From NCBI GenBank assembly GCA_002292015.1, contig DBBD01000158.1:1580-7263 (forward strand): DNA of 5,684 nt, read 5' to 3'. Within the stretch, counting starts at the first letter, position 1, and each line of letters opens with the position of its first letter. A program made the position numbers and the translations under genes. Shown piece by piece: positions 1 to 4,786 of the stretch. The DNA is from Firmicutes bacterium UBA993 (lineage in GTDB: Bacteria; Bacillota; Dethiobacteria; DTU022). A model generated the notes under the pieces. That model was not told the DNA's origin. It saw only the letters and a program-made list of their open reading frames with translations, and did no database searches.

Positions 1-975
1 TACTGTGCTGACCAAGGTGCCCTTGATTAGGGCTTCGCGAATACGCAGCATTTTTCCGGCGCCATAATTATAGCCGATGATCGGCATTAACCCCTGTGAA
101 ACGCCGATAACAGGCATCAAGGCAAACATGAAGAGGCGGAAGATCAGGCCGAGCGCCGCAATCGGCAGGTGGCCGTAGGCAGCCAGGATATTATTAGCGA
201 TGACCAGCGACATATTGGTTGACACCTGCAGCACCATCGCCGGCACCCCGATCACATAGATTCGGTGAATCGTTTGCAGGCAGGGCTTCAGACATGTAAA
301 CGACACTTTCACTTCGCTGCCGCCGAAAAGAAAGAAATGCAGCATGATGGCCACTCCGACTATTTTGGCTAACACTGTGGCCACGGCGGCTCCACGTACC
401 CCCATCCCAAAAGTAAAGATAAAAATGGGATCAAGCACAATGTTGATTACGGCGGAGATGATCATTACCTTCATCGAAAGTGTAGGATGGCCGACTGCCC
501 GGACAACATTATTTAAGCCCATGATCAGGAAAAACATTACCGAACCCGAAGTGATCACCACGACATATTCTCTGGTGAGATCAATGATATAAGGAGTGGC
601 CCCGAAAAGCGTAAGCAGCGGATCAAGGTAAATAAAGCCAAGGACGGCCACTACTAACCCATAGATCAGGGATAACCCAATCACCTGCCCGACAGCACGG
701 ACAGCCTGGCTGATATCGCCAGACCCAAGTGAACGTGAGATCAGCGAAGCGGCACCCACACCGGTTCCGATTGCCACCGCGCTTAAAAGCATCTGGAAAG
801 GAAAGGCAACCGATAGGGCGGCGATGGCTTTGCTGCCCAGCATTCCGACAAAGATAGTGTCAACTATATTGTAAGCAGCCATTACCAGCATGCCGGTGGT
901 AGCCGGAACGGAGAAGTGCACTAGCAGTTTGCTAATGCTTTCTTCGCCCATAAAGTCAGTGTTATTTTGCGTCAC
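1..975 (-). CDS. MATE-family multidrug/Na+ efflux transporter, partial (N-terminal 325 codons)
   Basis: Reading the - strand from a GTG at 973-975 gives 325 uninterrupted codons that run off the window at base 1, so the C-terminal part is missing (MATE proteins are usually about 450 residues). The product is a polytopic inner-membrane protein that would export cationic drugs or metabolites using a Na+ or H+ gradient. Family signs are the early helix with P24, then N36, D39 and FVG (42-44), typical of MATE helix 1; a stretch of successive hydrophobic helices; RAVGHP near residue 165; a second-half repeat beginning around residue 250 (VGVPAMVLQ); and IGYNYGAG at about 300-307, a hallmark of the start of the C-terminal half. 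The GTG start is preceded by AGGGGAA at suitable spacing; an ATG at codon 9 (949-951) is the alternative. It diverges from the pyl genes, and nothing in the sequence ties its function to pyrrolysine. Its substrate is unknown. Confidence 0.88.
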   Translation of the reverse strand, partial: MTQNNTDFMGEESISKLLVHFSVPATTGMLVMAAYNIVDTIFVGMLGSKAIAALSVAFPFQMLLSAVAIGTGVGAASLISRSLGSGDISQAVRAVGQVIGLSLIYGLVVAVLGFIYLDPLLTLFGATPYIIDLTREYVVVITSGSVMFFLIMGLNNVVRAVGHPTLSMKVMIISAVINIVLDPIFIFTFGMGVRGAAVATVLAKIVGVAIMLHFFLFGGSEVKVSFTCLKPCLQTIHRIYVIGVPAMVLQVSTNMSLVIANNILAAYGHLPIAALGLIFRLFMFALMPVIGVSQGLMPIIGYNYGAGKMLRIREALIKGTLVSTV

Positions 976-1022
976 CAAACTTCCCCTGTCTTAAGCCGCG
1001 CTATCGGCGGCAGGATGTTACC

Positions 1023-1051
1023 ATTCTACGCCTTAATAAAACAAGGAGCAA
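1023..1051 (-). promoter_or_regulatory. Candidate sigma-A-type promoter for the MATE gene
   Basis: On the - strand, TTGCTC (1051-1046) is followed after exactly 17 bases by TAGAAT (1028-1023), which matches the -10 consensus at 5 of 6 positions but the -35 at only 3 of 6. The predicted transcript would start near 1016 and have a leader of about 40 bases containing the hairpin at 995-1011. The call rests on motif and spacing only. Confidence 0.4.
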
Positions 1052-1150
1052 CCAGCTTGTAACATGCGATATCCTAGCTAAAACCTACTGAAACTCATGC
1101 TATGAAGATTCACAACTGGTGTGGTAGCAGATTTAATCAGTAGATCCCGA

Positions 1151-1179
1151 TTGTTTACATGTGCTTTAATTATTATAAT
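1151..1179 (+). promoter_or_regulatory. Candidate main promoter of pylT and the pyl operon
   Basis: TTGTTT (1151-1156) and a perfect TATAAT (1174-1179) are separated by 17 bases, the ideal arrangement for a housekeeping sigma factor. Transcription would start near 1186, about 140 bases before pylT, and could read through the tRNA into pylSc-pylB-pylC-pylD, since no convincing terminator is seen between them. The -35 match is weak (3 of 6). No repressor or activator site is recognisable. Confidence 0.55.
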
Positions 1180-1298
1180 AGAACGAGAAAAATAAATTGC
1201 TTTTAGGAAGTGTTTTTACTTCAAGCGTAGCAGACTTTGAAACTCTGGCGGGAGCCATAATCGAATGCAATGCGACGAAGGCGGTAAGTCGATCCGGA

Positions 1299-1310
1299 AG
1301 CCGGCCGGCT
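1299..1310. repeat. 12-base perfect palindrome AGCCGGCCGGCT before pylT
   Basis: The twelve bases equal their own reverse complement, and CCGG at 1294-1297 can also pair with CCGG at 1301-1304 across a 3-base loop. It sits 17 bases upstream of the mature tRNA 5' end, so it could be a protein-binding site near a promoter or a structured tRNA precursor leader. There is no direct evidence for either, and a G+C palindrome of this size can occur by chance. Confidence 0.35.
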
Positions 1311-1312
1311 GA

Positions 1313-1318
1313 TATAAA
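1313..1318 (+). promoter_or_regulatory. Possible second, tRNA-proximal -10 box (TATAAA)
   Basis: TATAAA ends 9 bases before the first base of mature tRNA-Pyl, the right place for a -10 box of a tRNA promoter with almost no leader. No acceptable -35 box is found 16-19 bases upstream (the region reads around GTCGATCCG). It is therefore a weak alternative to the promoter at 1151-1179. Confidence 0.2.
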
Positions 1319-1327
1319 TAAATTTGC

Positions 1328-1399
1328 GGGGGGTGGATCGGAATGATCGTGCGGACTCTAAATCCGTATAGCCGGGTGGAGCTCCCGGACTCCCCGCCA
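1328..1399 (+). tRNA. pylT: tRNA-Pyl, anticodon CUA (amber suppressor), 72 nt with encoded CCA
   Basis: The sequence folds into the unusual cloverleaf of tRNA-Pyl. The acceptor stem is GGGGGGT (1328-1334) with ACTCCCC (1389-1395), including one G-U pair. A single base (G1335) links to the D stem, where usual tRNAs have two. The D stem is GATC/GATC (1336-1339, 1345-1348) with a 5-base loop lacking the usual GG. One base (G1349) leads to a 6-bp anticodon stem (1350-1355 with 1363-1368, one G-U). The loop CTCTAAA carries anticodon CTA at 1358-1360. The variable loop has only 3 bases (1369-1371). The T stem is a perfect 5 bp (1372-1376 with 1384-1388) and its loop TGGAGCT lacks the normal TTC. 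Discriminator G1396 and CCA (1397-1399) are encoded. These are the known tRNA-Pyl traits. It decodes UAG as pyrrolysine after charging by PylSc/PylSn. It lies 204 bases upstream of pylSc on the same strand. Confidence 0.97.
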
Positions 1400-1558
1400 G
1401 ATTTAGCCGGGCTGTTATCTTAGTTGTGGAAACCAGGTATCGGAGATACACTTTGTTGTAGTTAAAAAAAGTGATTGTACAGGTTGAACTGATCTGCTAC
1501 GGAAGAGGATAAGCAATCCCGACACGCGGTAATCGTGGTTAAAAACCAACATAAACTG

Positions 1559-1564
1559 AAGGAG
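1559..1564 (+). promoter_or_regulatory. Strong ribosome binding site AAGGAG of the leader reading frame
   Basis: AAGGAG is close to a full Shine-Dalgarno match and is followed after 9 bases by the ATG at 1574. That ATG is out of frame with pylSc, so this site, the best one upstream of pylSc, appears to serve the short leader frame and not pylSc directly. Confidence 0.5.
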
Positions 1565-1573
1565 CAGGTATCT

Positions 1574-1597
1574 ATGGCCTGGAAAGGATCGGTATAG
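1574..1597 (+). CDS. Putative seven-codon leader peptide ending in TAG, upstream of pylSc
   Basis: An ATG with a strong upstream AAGGAG (1559-1564) opens a frame reading M-A-W-K-G-S-V and then TAG at 1595-1597. If TAG is read as pyrrolysine, the frame continues only through Leu-Pro to TGA at 1604-1606. The TAG overlaps an in-frame ATA of pylSc (ATAG, 1594-1597), and the TGA overlaps the TTG start of pylSc (TTGA, 1603-1606), so either stop leaves ribosomes at a possible pylSc start. This suggests translational coupling and possibly control by pyrrolysyl-tRNA availability. That role is inference. The frame is short enough to be chance, and a one-base frameshift that separated the real PylSc N-terminus from its ATG is an alternative. 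Confidence 0.4.
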   Translation: MAWKGSV

Positions 1598-1602
1598 CTT
1601 CC

Positions 1603-2436
1603 TTGAATGAATGGACTGAAGTGCAAAAGCAGCGGCTTCAGGAACTGGGGGCGACCGAAGCACAAACTGCCGCCATTTTTGGAAGTGCTGAAGAACGCAA
1701 CCGTGCTTATCAAAGCTTGGAGCAAGCGCTCGTTGCCCGGTGCGCGGAACTGCTGTTACAATACAGGATAACCACTAAGCAGCCTGCACTGACCAGCCTT
1801 GAAATAAACCTGGCCAACACCCTGGTTACGGCCGGCTTCGCCCAGGTTGCCACCCCAACCCTTTTATCCAAGGGTTTGTTGGCCAAAATGACCATTACCG
1901 AAGATCACCCTCTCTTCAAGCAGGTATTCTGGCTGGATGAACGTAAATGCCTGCGCCCGATGCTCGCCCCCAACCTATACTTTGTGCTGAAGGACCTGCT
2001 GCGTCTCTGGCCCCACCCGGTCAGCATCTTCGAGATCGGCCCCTGTTTTCGCAAGGACACCCAGGGTGGTAAACACCAGCAGGAATTTACCATGCTCAAC
2101 CTGGTAGAAATGGGACTCTCCAAAGAGCGGTGTGCGGAAAGACTGAAAGAACTTGCCGCCCTTGTTCTCAAAGCGGCCGGCATCGAAAACTATACAATGG
2201 CAGCTGAATTGTCAGATGTTTACGGTGAAACTATCGACCTGGTGAAGGGCGACCTCGAGCTGGGCTCCGGGGCTGTCGGACCGCACCCCCTCGATGCCAA
2301 CTGGGGCATCACCGTGCCTTGGGTCGGCATCGGTTTCGGCCTGGAACGGCTGTTAATGGCCAAGGAAGGTCATAGCAATATCCAACGCGCCGGCCGCAGC
2401 CTGACCTACTTAAATGGCATCCGTCTCAACATCTAA
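1603..2436 (+). CDS. pylSc: Pyrrolysyl-tRNA synthetase, catalytic (C-terminal) subunit PylSc
   Basis: This class II aminoacyl-tRNA synthetase core activates pyrrolysine with ATP and attaches it to tRNA-Pyl in the cytoplasm. The 277 residues cover only the catalytic domain; the N-terminal tRNA-binding domain of archaeal PylRS is absent, as in bacteria that encode it separately as pylSn. Visible features are RPMLAPNLY (118-126), motif 2 around FEIGPCFRK (143-151), EFTMLN (161-166) with the gating Asn at N166, the mobile-loop tyrosine Y207 in VYGET, GDLELGSGAVGP (216-227), W240, and motif 3 GFGLERLL (244-251). Y126, N166, Y207 and W240 match Y306, N346, Y384 and W417 of Methanosarcina mazei PylRS; V168 replaces C348. 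The TTG start was chosen because the following NEWTEVQKQRL aligns with the Desulfitobacterium protein as remembered. Its nearest Shine-Dalgarno (GGAAAGGA, 1581-1588) is 14 bases away, better placed for an in-frame ATA at 1594. GTG at 1621 is a third option. The gene ends in TAA. Confidence 0.95.
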   Translation: MNEWTEVQKQRLQELGATEAQTAAIFGSAEERNRAYQSLEQALVARCAELLLQYRITTKQPALTSLEINLANTLVTAGFAQVATPTLLSKGLLAKMTITEDHPLFKQVFWLDERKCLRPMLAPNLYFVLKDLLRLWPHPVSIFEIGPCFRKDTQGGKHQQEFTMLNLVEMGLSKERCAERLKELAALVLKAAGIENYTMAAELSDVYGETIDLVKGDLELGSGAVGPHPLDANWGITVPWVGIGFGLERLLMAKEGHSNIQRAGRSLTYLNGIRLNI

Positions 2437-2514
2437 AATTTTGTGCCACTTAAGATCCAAAAACAGCCTTGTTGAAAGCAAACTCGCAGAGCAATTGCGA
2501 AGCGTCAAATCTTT

Positions 2515-2520
2515 GAGGTG
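2515..2520 (+). promoter_or_regulatory. Ribosome binding site GAGGTG of pylB, pointing to a start upstream of TTG 2549
   Basis: GAGGTG is the only good Shine-Dalgarno match before pylB. It lies 28 bases from the TTG at 2549, too far for normal initiation, but 7 bases before an in-frame ATA at 2528-2530. The frame is open from 2522, after a TGA at 2519-2521, and has no ATG, GTG, CTG or other TTG in between. A weak GTGAG at 2538-2542 is the only alternative site for the TTG. Confidence 0.45.
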
Positions 2521-2548
2521 AATAAAAATATCTAACCGTGAGATCAAT

Positions 2549-3607
2549 TTGCATGCAACCTTAATCAAAGCCGCAACCGGGGAAGCCCTGGAAGAACAGG
2601 AGATCATCTGCCTGCTGAAACTCGAGCAGCCGGAAGAAACCGAACTGCTTTTCAGCGCTGCCAGGAAAGTGAGAGAGCGCAACTTCGGCCACGACATATT
2701 TCTCTACGGCTTCATTTATTTCTCTACTTACTGCCGCAATGACTGTGCCTTTTGCCTCTACCGCCGCTCAAACCAGGCCGGTAAAAGATACCGCAAACCC
2801 CCGGCAGAAATCCTTGAAACAGCAGGGCAGTTGACCAAATCCGGGGTGCACCTGCTCGACTTAACGATGGGCGAAGACCCTTATTACTTCAACGAAAACC
2901 GTTTTGATCAGCTGCTCTCGCTGGTCGAACAGGTTATAAAAACTGCCGGCCTGCCGGTAATGATTTCGCCGGGTGTTGTCTCTCACGACCAGCTGCAGGG
3001 GTTTCACGAAATCGGGGTAGACTGGTATGCCCTGTACCAGGAGACTCACAACCGCGAACTCTACTGTAAGCTGCGTCTCGGGCAGGATTACGATGAAAGG
3101 CTCGACCTGAAGCGTTACGCCCACCAGTTGGGGATGCTGGCCGAGGAAGGCTTGCTTTCCGGTATCGGGGAGAGCAACGAAGATATCTGTCACTCCTTTG
3201 CCGCGATGAGAGAATTAGAGGCTGACCAGGTGCGGGTGATGAGCTTTATCCCGCAGGTCGGCACCCCGCTTGAAAAATTTCATACCGTCTCGCACCTGCG
3301 CGAGCTAAAAATTATCGCCCTGATGCGCCTGCTCTTCCCCGATCGCCTAATCCCGGCCTCTCTCGATGTCGATGGCCTGGCTGGTCTTCGGCAGCGCCTT
3401 AATGCCGGCGCAAACGTGGTTACTTCGATCATTGCGCCCCGCAGAGGGTTTCAGGGAGTATCACAAAGCACCCTCGACGTTGATGAGGGGGGGAGAACCG
3501 TTTCCGGTATTATGCCGGTTCTGAAAGCGTGTGGACTACAATCGGCCACGGCTGCCCGTTACCGGCAGTGGGTTGATCAGAGGAAGAGGGCTTATATCTG
3601 GAAATGA
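2549..3607 (+). CDS. pylB: 3-methylornithine synthase PylB (radical SAM)
   Basis: PylB rearranges L-lysine into (3R)-3-methyl-D-ornithine, the first step of pyrrolysine synthesis, using a [4Fe-4S] cluster and S-adenosylmethionine. The cluster ligands are C62, C66 and C69 in STYCRNDCAFC, the radical SAM CxxxCxxC motif. Other conserved PylB segments are FIYFSTYC (55-62), LLDLTMGEDPYY (102-113), MISPGVVS, WYALYQETHNRELY, SFIPQVGTPLE and LIPASLDVDGL with LNAGANVVTSI, which follow the Methanosarcina protein closely. Length (352) is near the archaeal about 350. It lies 112 bases after pylSc and 12 before pylC. The start is uncertain. TTG 2549 is the first standard codon, but alignment with archaeal PylB leaves room for about nine more residues, and the best ribosome site favours ATA at 2528, which would add seven residues (I/M-S-N-R-E-I-N). 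It ends in TGA. Confidence 0.95.
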   Translation: MHATLIKAATGEALEEQEIICLLKLEQPEETELLFSAARKVRERNFGHDIFLYGFIYFSTYCRNDCAFCLYRRSNQAGKRYRKPPAEILETAGQLTKSGVHLLDLTMGEDPYYFNENRFDQLLSLVEQVIKTAGLPVMISPGVVSHDQLQGFHEIGVDWYALYQETHNRELYCKLRLGQDYDERLDLKRYAHQLGMLAEEGLLSGIGESNEDICHSFAAMRELEADQVRVMSFIPQVGTPLEKFHTVSHLRELKIIALMRLLFPDRLIPASLDVDGLAGLRQRLNAGANVVTSIIAPRRGFQGVSQSTLDVDEGGRTVSGIMPVLKACGLQSATAARYRQWVDQRKRAYIWK

Positions 3608-3619
3608 AAGGGAGAAATA

Positions 3620-4786
3620 ATGATGCGCGTGGCCATTATTGGGGGTAGGTTACAGGGGCTGGAGGCGGTTTACCTGGCGAAAAAGGCCGGGTGGCAGACC
3701 CTGCTGATCGATAAAGAAGCAAAAGTGCCGGCGGCCGGCCCGTGCAATCGCTTTCTCTGCCTTGATACTCTCAATGCCGCTGACCAAAAACAACTGGAGG
3801 CTGCCATCGATCGCGACATCGACCTGATTATCCCAGCCCTGGAAAACCATAAAACTTTAGATTATCTCACCACCCTTTCCGCCCGGACCGGTGTGCCGCT
3901 CGTTTTTGATCCCTTTGCCTACGAGCTCTCTTCCTCAAAACTTAAGTCGGATCGTTTTTTTGCCGAGCTTAACCTGCCGCAACCGCTGCCCTGGCCGGAA
4001 GGCAGCTTTCCCTACATTGCCAAACCCTCCGCGGCAAGCGGCTCTGAAGGCGTAAAGCTGCTTGGCAGCGAGGCAGAACTGCAGCGCTTCCTAAACGAGA
4101 CGGCCGATGACCACAACCAGTGGGTTATCCAGGAATATATAGAGGGCCCTTCTTACTCAATCGAAGTGATTGGTAACGGCAAGTGCTTTGTCCCCTTGCA
4201 GGTGACTGATCTTGACATGGACGAGCAATATGATTGCAAAAGGGTTGTAGCTCCCTCGCAATTAACGGCAGAGCAGCAGCAGGACCTTGCCGATCTGGCG
4301 GTTACACTGGCCTCCGGCATCGATCTGATGGGGATCATGGATGTAGAGGTAATACTGCACGACCAGAAGTTTAAAGTGCTGGAAATTGACGCCCGCCTGC
4401 CCAGTCAGACCCCAACAGCCGTTTATCATAGCTCCGGAGTCAACATGCTGGTGTTGCTTGCCGCTGTCTTTACCGGTGGCCCGCTGCAGGTGCCACTTAT
4501 CCCACCGGGCCCCGATCGGGCGGCAATCTTTGAACACTTAACAGTCAGGACTGACTGCCTGCAGACAGCAGGTGAGCACGTTATTGCTTCGGCCGGGCCC
4601 TTGACCCATCTAACTGGCTTCTTCGGGGCGGATGAAGCTTTAACCGACTACCAACCTGGTTTAAAAAGCTGGGTGGCAACGCTGATCATCACCGCCGGGA
4701 ACAGGGAAGCGGCTTTTGCCAAAAGAGAAGAGATAGTGGCCAGGATCAGCCGGGAAATGAATTTAATGCGAGGTTATAAAAAGTGA
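3620..4786 (+). CDS. pylC: 3-methylornithine-L-lysine ligase PylC (ATP-grasp)
   Basis: PylC couples 3-methyl-D-ornithine to the epsilon-amino group of L-lysine with ATP, giving the isopeptide 3-methylornithinyl-N6-lysine. The ATP-grasp fold is visible in order. The N-terminal Rossmann-like segment is VAIIGGRLQGLEA (4-16) with D31 at the end of strand 2. The pre-grasp region is FDPFAYELSSSKLKSD (96-111). The nucleotide-binding part has K135 in YIAKPSAASGSEG (132-144) and QEYIEGPSYSIEVIG (171-185). The metal- and phosphate-binding part has D241 and E243 in GIMDVEVI and E255/D257 in LEIDARLPSQTPT (254-266). Residues DEQYDC (201-206) and YHSSGVN also match the archaeal protein. At 388 residues it is somewhat longer than the about 363 of Methanosarcina. 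GGGAG (3610-3614) precedes two adjacent ATGs (3620 and 3623), and either could be used. It begins 12 bases after pylB and its TGA overlaps pylD by four bases, implying coupled translation. Confidence 0.95.
   Translation: MMRVAIIGGRLQGLEAVYLAKKAGWQTLLIDKEAKVPAAGPCNRFLCLDTLNAADQKQLEAAIDRDIDLIIPALENHKTLDYLTTLSARTGVPLVFDPFAYELSSSKLKSDRFFAELNLPQPLPWPEGSFPYIAKPSAASGSEGVKLLGSEAELQRFLNETADDHNQWVIQEYIEGPSYSIEVIGNGKCFVPLQVTDLDMDEQYDCKRVVAPSQLTAEQQQDLADLAVTLASGIDLMGIMDVEVILHDQKFKVLEIDARLPSQTPTAVYHSSGVNMLVLLAAVFTGGPLQVPLIPPGPDRAAIFEHLTVRTDCLQTAGEHVIASAGPLTHLTGFFGADEALTDYQPGLKSWVATLIITAGNREAAFAKREEIVARISREMNLMRGYKK

Larger units (their letters stand above)
976..1327. other. Divergent intergenic region between the MATE gene and pylT
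   Basis: This 352-base stretch contains no convincing protein gene on either strand. It holds a candidate - strand promoter for the MATE gene (1023-1051), a G+C hairpin in that gene's leader (GCCGC 995-999 with GCGGC 1007-1011), a good + strand promoter (1151-1179), a small hairpin just downstream (GAAGT 1207-1211 with ACTTC 1218-1222), a 12-base palindrome (1299-1310) and an A+T-rich TATAAA just before pylT. About 140 bases lie between the + promoter and the tRNA and are otherwise unexplained. Confidence 0.7.

Noticed and set aside
344..592. Open frame of 82 codons on the + strand
   Set aside because: It lies wholly antisense to the MATE coding sequence, has no ribosome site and gives a Thr/Ile-rich composition with no family resemblance.
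1437..1449. GTATC-GGA-GATAC hairpin after pylT as a terminator
   Set aside because: The stem has only five mostly A/T pairs and is not followed by a T run, so it does not support separate termination of pylT.
1221..1451. Open frame of 76 codons on the - strand across pylT
   Set aside because: It is antisense to the tRNA gene and its leader, and its protein looks random; structure of the tRNA explains the region.
1607..1613. ATG codons at 1607 and 1611 as pylSc start
   Set aside because: Neither is in the pylSc frame, and the 1611 frame stops after two codons.
1415..1725. Two overlapping - strand open frames in the pylSc leader and 5' end
   Set aside because: They overlap each other and pylSc, lack credible ribosome sites, and show no recognisable domains.
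2484..2500. TCGC/GCGA stem and GCAATTGC palindrome between pylSc and pylB as a terminator or regulator
   Set aside because: The stem is four pairs with a nine-base loop and has no T run; pylB appears to continue the operon.
2861..3193. 110-codon open frame on the - strand inside pylB
   Set aside because: It is a shadow of pylB, whose radical SAM motifs and close family match account for the sequence.
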